Assembly (NCBI GenBank): GCA_002292285.1
Contig: DBBP01000009.1
Span: 1 to 12,062 of the forward strand
Length of the DNA: 12,062 nucleotides
Origin: Proteobacteria bacterium UBA981
Lineage (GTDB): Bacteria > Pseudomonadota > Gammaproteobacteria > Ga0077536
Direction: 5' to 3'
Shown here piece by piece: positions 6,864 to 12,062 of the stretch; position 1 is the first letter of the stretch, and every line of letters begins with the position of its first letter. The notes under the pieces were generated by a model. The model was not told the origin of the DNA. It saw nothing but the letters and a program-made list of their open reading frames with translations, and did not search any database. A program made the position numbers and the translations under genes.

Positions 6864-7526
6864 ATGAAAACTGGAAGAAAGCTATATCTGTTACTGCTTG
6901 TCGTAGGTCTCAGCGCCTGCACTGGAATGACACAGAGCCAACGCGACACGACGACTGGAGCTGGTGTAGGCGCAGCGACCGGTGCGGCGATCGGCGCGAT
7001 CATCGGCGGCGGTAAGGGCGCAGCTATCGGTGCAGCAGCCGGAACGGCCGTGGGCGCGGGCGGTGGATACCTCTGGTCGAAACATATGCAAGAGCAAAAA
7101 CAGGCCATGGAAGCGGCGACCGCCGGCACGGGTGTCGACGTGATACGGACTGCAGACAATCAGCTCAAAATCGAGATCCCGAGTGACATTTCGTTCGAGA
7201 CCGGAAAAGCTGGCATCAATCCGGCACTACGTCCGATTCTGGACCGCTTCTCGCAGACCCTGGTCGAGAACCCGGTGACGACCGTGATGGTCATCGGTCA
7301 CACGGACGCCACGGGTACCGATGCCATCAACGACCCCTTGTCATTCCAGCGGGCCCAAAGTGTGCGCGACTATCTCTCGCCGCGAGGAGTCGCTCCGACC
7401 CGCGTTACGATCGACGGTCGCGGATCGAGGGAGCCCATCAGCGATAACGGCACCCTAGCCGGGCGTGCGATGAACCGTCGCGTCGAGATCTATGTAGCCG
7501 AAGCCGTGCCGCCGGCGCAGTATTAG
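6864..7526 (+). CDS. OmpA-family outer-membrane lipoprotein with glycine-zipper segment
   Basis: 220 residues; GGAG at 6851-6854 lies nine bases before ATG. A lipoprotein signal peptide ends in the lipobox LSAC with the lipidated Cys19; residue 20 is Thr, not Asp, which favours sorting to the outer membrane. Residues about 32-70 form a Gly/Ala-rich zipper (GAGVGAATGAAIGAIIGGG) of the kind that packs in membranes. The C-terminal half (about 95-215) is an OmpA/MotB peptidoglycan-binding domain with GHTDATG (145-151), the LSFQRAQSVRDYL helix and NRRVEI (204-209). The layout is that of YiaD-like proteins, which tie the outer membrane to the cell wall. It looks intact, between tRNA-end repeats B and C. 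Confidence 0.92.
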   Translation: MKTGRKLYLLLLVVGLSACTGMTQSQRDTTTGAGVGAATGAAIGAIIGGGKGAAIGAAAGTAVGAGGGYLWSKHMQEQKQAMEAATAGTGVDVIRTADNQLKIEIPSDISFETGKAGINPALRPILDRFSQTLVENPVTTVMVIGHTDATGTDAINDPLSFQRAQSVRDYLSPRGVAPTRVTIDGRGSREPISDNGTLAGRAMNRRVEIYVAEAVPPAQY

Positions 7527-7531
7527 GAAGA

Positions 7532-7696
7532 GGGGTCAAGTCTTCACATTTCACACCCGGATTCGGGAACGGAAAAACAAGTCAGACGGAATGTTCTCTC
7601 ATATTGGATGAACGTGCTCCTCAACTCGGAGCTATGGTGGCGGTTCCCGATGGCGTCTGTGGGACTCGATTTTTTGAAATGCGAAGACATGACCCC
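7532..7696. mobile_element. Short element with 22-bp terminal inverted repeats (MITE-like)
   Basis: The left end (7532-7553) begins GGGGTCAAGTCTTCACATTT; the reverse complement of the right end (7675-7696) begins GGGGTCATGTCTTCGCATTT. They match at 20 of 22 positions. The 165-bp element has no credible gene inside, and starts five bases after the lipoprotein stop codon. Similar GGGGTCA..GTCTT ends occur around IS200-like (REP-associated) transposase genes in proteobacteria, as far as I recall, so a non-autonomous element mobilised in trans is the likely explanation. No target duplication is evident. Confidence 0.6.
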
Positions 7697-7706
7697 GTTC
7701 TGCGCA

Positions 7707-7790
7707 AGTCCTACCGGGCCCACCATTCTTTTCAAGTTATTAGTTCGGTTTCCGATCTTCTAGATTCGGTTGTACACCGTTCTACATTTC
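7707..7790 (+). repeat. tRNA-end repeat, copy C
   Basis: Gapless match to copy A (73 of 84 bases by my count), but the tRNA part begins only inside the T loop (AGTCCTACCGGGCCCACCA); everything 5' of it is absent. Its left edge is 10 bases from the inverted-repeat element at 7532-7696, so insertion or an associated deletion may have removed the rest. The hairpin CGGT-TGTAC-ACCG (7768-7780) is kept. The rest of the gap up to 7988 shows nothing else I can name. Confidence 0.7.
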
Positions 7791-7988
7791 GGGACGCGAA
7801 CCGTGTTCTGCGGATGCGGGACTGAACTCGAGCTATTTCGACATAGGCATTGCGTCCCTGGAATTCCAAGTCTCGATAGCCAATGCAGATAAAAGCGCTG
7901 ACGAACTAAATGAATACGTCCCTTTCTCGGCTTTTAGAAAGTGACATTGTCCCCGCTTGAACGGCGGAAATTGGCCGAGGTTCCCGTG

Positions 7989-8795
7989 CTATCCGCCCGC
8001 GGCCTGCTTCGTCCAGTCCGGCTCGCGTTTATCGAGGAACGCCGCGATACCCTCCGTGAGATCGCCGTTCGCGACGGTAAGGATCTGATTGCGATCTTCC
8101 ATCGCGATTGCCGCATCAAGGCTCTGGGCATCGACATTCGCCCAGTACGCTTCCTTTGTCAGACGCAAACCGAGCGGCGCCGTAGCCACCATGTCGTCGG
8201 CAAGCGCCTTGCCGGTTGCGACTAGCTCCGCCTCCGGTACGACATCGCTGATTAATCCCGTGCGCAGCGCGCGGTCGGCGTTGATGAAGCGCCCGGTGTA
8301 GAGCAGTTCAGCGGCGTTTGAAAGGCCAATCAGTCGCGGCAGGTGATAGCTCGAGCCCATTTCGCAACCGGACAGACCGATCTTGATGAAGGCGCAGTTC
8401 ATCTTCGTACCCTCGGCGGCGATGCGCACGTCACAGCCGAGCGCGATCGAGAAGCCGCCGCCAGCGGCGTAGCCATGCAAAAGGCCGATCATCGGCTGTG
8501 GTGCGCGGCGCATCTTCATGACTAAACCCGAAAAATTGCGCTGACCGATCATACCCTCGTCTGTACCCGTAGCGGGCTGCCGCCCGTGATCCTTCATGTC
8601 CAGGCCCGCGCAAAACATCCGGCCTGCGCCCCGTATCACGACCACACGCACGTCGTAGTTATCCTGAAGCCCGTCGAAGTAGTCGTGCAGCTCACCGACC
8701 ATGCGGAGGCTAAGCGAATTCAGTGCGTCCGGCCGGTTCAGGGTAAGCCAATCGACCGGCCCGTCTTTCTCCACCAATAGCGTTTCATAACTCAT
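7989..8795 (-). CDS. Enoyl-CoA hydratase/isomerase (crotonase) family protein
   Basis: 268 residues; GGAGAT precedes the ATG at a normal distance on the minus strand. The crotonase fold is clear: LTLNRPDALNSLS near the N-terminus, oxyanion-hole segment MFCAGLDMK, second oxyanion segment HGYAAGGG, then CDVRIAAE, IKIGLSGCEMG and the C-terminal helices with LTKEAY. These enzymes act on CoA thioesters, usually in fatty-acid or aromatic-acid breakdown. The two glutamates of classic hydratases are absent: Ser stands in GGGFSIAL where Glu144 (rat numbering) is expected, and Phe in NCAFIKIG where Glu164 is expected. The Glu of GCEMG may serve instead, as in isomerase or hydrolase members. The gene stands alone with no neighbours of the same pathway, so its substrate cannot be inferred. 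Confidence 0.9.
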   Translation of the reverse strand: MSYETLLVEKDGPVDWLTLNRPDALNSLSLRMVGELHDYFDGLQDNYDVRVVVIRGAGRMFCAGLDMKDHGRQPATGTDEGMIGQRNFSGLVMKMRRAPQPMIGLLHGYAAGGGFSIALGCDVRIAAEGTKMNCAFIKIGLSGCEMGSSYHLPRLIGLSNAAELLYTGRFINADRALRTGLISDVVPEAELVATGKALADDMVATAPLGLRLTKEAYWANVDAQSLDAAIAMEDRNQILTVANGDLTEGIAAFLDKREPDWTKQAAGG

Positions 8796-8840
8796 CGTTG
8801 ATCTCCGGATTCAAGGCTAAATAGGTCGCCGCAAGCCTAC

Positions 8841-8854
8841 CTGTCTACCGACAG
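8841..8854. repeat. Small hairpin between the crotonase gene and the IS remnant
   Basis: CTGTC-TACC-GACAG, a perfect 5-bp stem with a 4-base loop. It lies upstream of the minus-strand crotonase gene; function unknown, perhaps chance. Confidence 0.25.
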
Positions 8855-8970
8855 CAGGTTTCCACTTTGGGTGGTCCACTGGCACGTGCAAGCGCAAAGG
8901 TCAGCGAGGGTTGAATCTAACTGAATCGTCCAGGCGCGGCAAAGGCGAGCTCGACGTAAAGCGGTGTGTC

Positions 8971-9182
8971 GTGCCAGCAAGAACAAAGTATTCCGCGGAG
9001 TTCAAGCGCGAACCGGTCGAAATAACGCTGGTAGAAGGTGTCACGCTGACACAAATCGCAACAGAATGGGACATTCGAACTCATGTGCTTGGCCGTTAGC
9101 GTCGTAGATTAAGCGACGCGAACGAGAAGGCGTTTACGCGTCAAGGCGAGCGGCGCGAGCCCAGAAGGGACGCGATTTATTG
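8971..9182 (+). pseudogene. IS3-family transposase OrfA remnant
   Basis: From the GTG at 8971 the frame reads VPARTKYSAEFKREPVEITL, then EGVTLTQIATEWDIRTHVLGR. This is the N-terminal helix-turn-helix of IS3-type OrfA proteins, which bind the element's ends. A TAG at 9097-9099 stands where family members have Trp (LGRWRR), and the same frame continues for 27 codons with NEKAFTRQGE, again OrfA-like, before TGA at 9180. There is no OrfB and no terminal repeat I can identify, so only a fragment is left. It abuts the broken beta-barrel gene that follows. Confidence 0.8.
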
Positions 9183-9218
9183 AAGAGCACCGGCAGCGTT
9201 CGTCGCGAAGGAGTCATC

Positions 9219-10256
9219 ATGAAATATCGGACGACCGAACGCTGTCGCGAGGCTTTCCCAATCGCCTTGAGGTGCCGTTATTTGAACGATGATGGCGGGC
9301 TGCGATTTATCAAAGATATCAATCTGAAATTCAAAACATTTGACCACGATGACGATACTAGTCTGGGGATGTCGTTTGATTATGGAAAGATGCGGCAACT
9401 GTGACCGAACCTGAGGACATCAGATGGTCGAAAATCGGCCTTGGGGTATGGGGTTCACGTCGACGGAAACGTGGCATTTGAAAGCAACGTTAATCCAACT
9501 GATTTTATAAACGCCCGTGTAAGCCTAGACTACTTTTCGTCCAAAGACGGATCGAAAGGCGCACGCGGCCCAGAGCAGAAGGCCCGAGCTGCCCAGCTCG
9601 CCCTAGCGCTGGCAAAAATCAAGGGATATGACTCAGTAGTGAGCAGCGACGATTAGAAAGAGTTAAAGCAACTTTCTCGAGACGTATTGTCTACTCAGTT
9701 CTATTGGGATTTTGACTTCGATGCTGGCTTCGAAAGTGATCAAGAATTCGAATCCAAAAACTATACGTTCGGTGCTCATTTCGCGCTAGAGGTGAAAGCT
9801 TGGAACGACCGCTCAACACTCGGGATGTTGAATGTCCTTGACTACCCTGCAGCACTTATCAGAGTTCTTACTGGATTCGACAAAGAACTGCGCCCGCGCG
9901 GCAGCGCGATTCCTACCGTGCTATTGCGTCTCGACCATGTTGGGACTGACGGCGATGGGCCGCGCGCTATGGTCGGTGACAAGTCGTCTTATCTACGTTT
10001 CCGTTCCGAAATTGTATATAAGTCCCCGATCGCCCAGATCGGCGGAAAGCAATACAGCGTTGTCGCCAGCTATCGGTCTTTTCATGAGGTTTCTCCGTCA
10101 CGTGCTGTACGCCGTACCGGCCTAGACAATTACAACTATCTAGCGCTAGTTTTCGAGTCGAATGAGGGACTATTCGCCTCTTTTCCTAGCGGACGGCAGC
10201 CATTCGACGAGGGAAATTCCGATGCTTATCAGCTTGGATGGAAAGTCGATTTTTGA
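9219..10256 (+). pseudogene. Beta-barrel-like outer-membrane protein gene, broken
   Basis: Start at ATG 9219 with AAGGAG five bases upstream. Three in-frame pieces and one shifted piece together give a single protein of about 345 residues: frame one to about 9386 (LRFIKDINLKFKTFD), a shift to another frame (DAATVTEPEDIRWSKIGLGV, about 9389-9450), then back (HVDGNVAFESNVNPTDFINA), a TAG stop at 9654, and the rest to 10256. The first shift equals loss of one A from an A-run at 9386-9388; the second equals one extra base near 9455. Alternating polar and non-polar residues, many aromatic residues and a final Phe (LGWKVDF) point to an outer-membrane barrel. There is no proper signal peptide in the present frame, so the N-terminus may be damaged too. 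I cannot name the family. It ends 27 bases before the membrane-protein gene, suggesting a former two-gene operon. Confidence 0.65.
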
Positions 10257-10283
10257 ACCGGAAAGGAACGATCGAGGAACTCG

Positions 10284-11907
10284 ATGAAAGAAGCGCTTGC
10301 GTCCACTGTAATCTACCTAACCACTTACGGATTGTGATCCATGCTTACCAGCTTGCATGCGCTAGCTGCTGTTGCAATCGTCTTGATGGCTTTCGCAGTA
10401 TTGGTAACAGCGCTGCTCGAAATTGGCTCCAGAATTTGTCAGCGGAGACACGTCTTCTCGAAATGTTGTTGGAAGAAGTGCTCAAGGAATCAATGCATAC
10501 ACACGTCGTGATTTGGACGGCTGAAGATAAAAAAGCGACTCCAACAGATGAAGATGTAGCCGATAAATTATCTGGGGTAGTGAAATCGCTGGTGGCTGTT
10601 CCCATCACATCGAAAAACCAATTCTTAACATATTTGGACGCAGCGAATTCCCTCGGGATGCCTGTGCAGGAATTTTTTCGGCGCCTGGCGCGAAATGATC
10701 TCGGAAGCTACATATTCAGAACCTTCGACGAAAAACCATCACAGTCGCCCGTGACGGAAATAGAATAAAAGTTCGGGAACTCACAGACACCATCTACAGA
10801 AAATTCGAAGAGAAGAGTGATGCGGTGTCGGAATACTTTAAGAGAAGTAGTGCATTGGACTCCGCGATAATCGCTATCTTGCTGGCACAAGCTCTAAACC
10901 TCAACGTTTTCGAGATTTACGCGTATTACGTTCGGTTTCCGACCGACGAAGTTGAACGACTTAAGGTCGCCGACGAAATATTGCTGGAAGCTAAGGAAAT
11001 CATGGATGAGTTCGACGCTGCATATAACGCAACCAGAACGGCTGGTGACCAACTAGACGAAATTGTCGCCGATTGGAAAATCATTCGCGAGGAAGCAAAG
11101 ACGTCCATGGCGGATTCCCTCACGCTGCTAAAAACATTGCGCACCCAAAACAAGAGCGGAAATAAAACAACCGATTATGAAGAGCTTGAGAAATTGCAGA
11201 AACGAATCGGCGTGCTCCCTGTCCATCCGCTTGAATTCTCAGTTCCTCAGTTCGAAAGCGCATCCTCAATGTTAGCGAAATATGCGGAGAATGCCCTGCA
11301 AGACAGCTTGTTGATGGATGAAAGAGCCGTCTTCTTGCGGACGGCTCTCTACCTCGAAGAGTTAGAAAAAAAGCAAAAAAAATTAGATCGATACGCAGGT
11401 GGCGACGCACTCAAAAAAAGTTTTCCTTCACTCTTGAAGGCTAAGGAGGCACTCGACATTTTTCCCAAGAAAAGTGAGGAAAACCTGCGAGGCGCCGTGC
11501 CAATTGGGTATGGCCGTAAATTCGCTCGCGCGATATTTACGAACGGTGTGTTTTTCACCTCCATATTCGGGACAGAGCTTGAAGCCGGCACGAATGCAAG
11601 TAGCGTAACATCAGATTTGGCGTCTAAAGCTCGCAATTTTATTTTGTGGTTCGCGTCAGTCCTAATTACCGGTGCTGTTATTGGCCTCGGTTCTCCGTTT
11701 TGGTTCGATATCGCTAAGAAACTGACGGCTGCCGCAAACTCAGTAAGAACAAGTACAACACAAGCTGGTGCGGTCCTCCCCCCGCCGGTGTCTGGTTTGC
11801 CACTTACGCTGGCACCTGCGTCACCGACACCCTCTTACGGCGAGGACGAAAAGATGAAAGATCTGGTATTCGCGATCTTTATAGACCACGCACGAAATTC
11901 GATGTAG
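10284..11907 (+). pseudogene. Inner-membrane protein with N-, mid- and C-terminal transmembrane segments, broken
   Basis: Probable original start ATG 10284, with GAGG six bases upstream. The frame hits TGA at 10335, continues through a transmembrane segment (LAAVAIVLMAFAVLVTALLE), then shifts near 10433 and again at the A-run 10731-10735. Each shift is repaired by adding one A: SRNLSAETRLLEMLL and FDEKTITVARDGNRIKVREL then read on smoothly. The last part (from 10825, open to 11907) has RELTDTIYRKFEEKSDAVSE, a middle hydrophobic segment (SAIIAILLAQALNLNVF), a long charged helical region and a final segment ending GLGSPFWFDIAKKL. This order matches a widespread family of bacterial membrane proteins that end in GAPFWFDLLNKL-like sequence; I know no function for it. 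The restored protein would have about 540 residues. A re-started protein from GTG 10825 (360 residues) is possible but would lack the first membrane segment. Confidence 0.65.
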
Positions 11908-12062
11908 CTAGCTGGGAGAGTTCGCCATTTCATTAAGGCGACAGTTCACTTATATCCATAGGGCGATCGGGCAAACGGTGTTAAAAAAACATTAGGCCGT
12001 CCACGCCAATCGCCACGTCGCGTTACCCATGCTTCGAATTAGGGAACTTCTGAATAAGTCAT
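11908..12062. other. Non-coding right edge, possible start of an insertion sequence
   Basis: No gene. The last 20 or so bases (GGGAACTTCTGAATAAGTC, from 12040) look like the terminal repeat of a transposable element, but the partner end is outside the window and I cannot assign a family. Confidence 0.3.

Noticed and set aside
10238..10300. ATG at 10238 as the start of the membrane protein
   Set aside because: It overlaps the end of the barrel gene in another frame and gives a cysteine-rich, unnatural N-terminus; the frame from 10284 gives a proper transmembrane segment and has a good ribosome-binding site.
1..12062. CRISPR array or known defence genes
   Set aside because: No regularly spaced identical repeats, cas-like or recognised defence proteins were found.

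Overview
The window looks like chromosomal DNA of a gammaproteobacterium, probably close to the Pseudomonas lineage. The strongest evidence is the transfer-messenger RNA gene (ssrA): its internal reading frame encodes the proteolysis tag ANDDNYALAA, the form known from Pseudomonas (E. coli has ANDENYALAA). The large FAD/Fe-S D-lactate-dehydrogenase-like protein at the left edge also fits.

Layout, left to right. (1) 1-2079 is ordinary core DNA: the C-terminal half of an FAD- and Fe-S-dependent 2-hydroxyacid (D-lactate type) dehydrogenase, then a small exported protein followed by a strong hairpin. (2) 2079-2443 is ssrA. Its 3' end directly abuts a tyrosine-integrase gene (2544-3965), the classic arrangement of an element integrated into the tRNA-like end of tmRNA. 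The next gene (3989-5323), 23 bases after the integrase, carries what I read as the three palm motifs of family-A / T7-RNA-polymerase-like nucleic acid polymerases, so integrase plus polymerase form the core of a small mobile element. (3) 5324-6863 has no convincing protein gene. It is AT-rich, full of inverted repeats, and holds two remnants of tRNA 3' halves, each followed by the same roughly 65-base sequence. A third copy of this composite lies at 7707-7790. (4) 6864-7526 is an intact OmpA-family lipoprotein gene, followed at once by a roughly 165-bp element with 22-bp imperfect terminal inverted repeats. (5) 7989-8795 (minus) is an intact crotonase-family gene lacking both canonical hydratase glutamates. 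(6) 8971-11907 is a decaying tract: an IS3-type orfA remnant with an in-frame stop, a broken beta-barrel-like gene and a broken inner-membrane protein gene that once formed a two-gene unit. (7) The last 155 bases hold no gene and may run into an insertion-sequence end.

The most interesting item is the ssrA-integrated element with the integrase-polymerase pair, which resembles the mobile-element polymerases described as related to superfamily A DNA polymerases and T7-like RNA polymerases. Next are the tRNA-3'-end repeats, whose flank contains a hairpin kept by compensating G-U changes.
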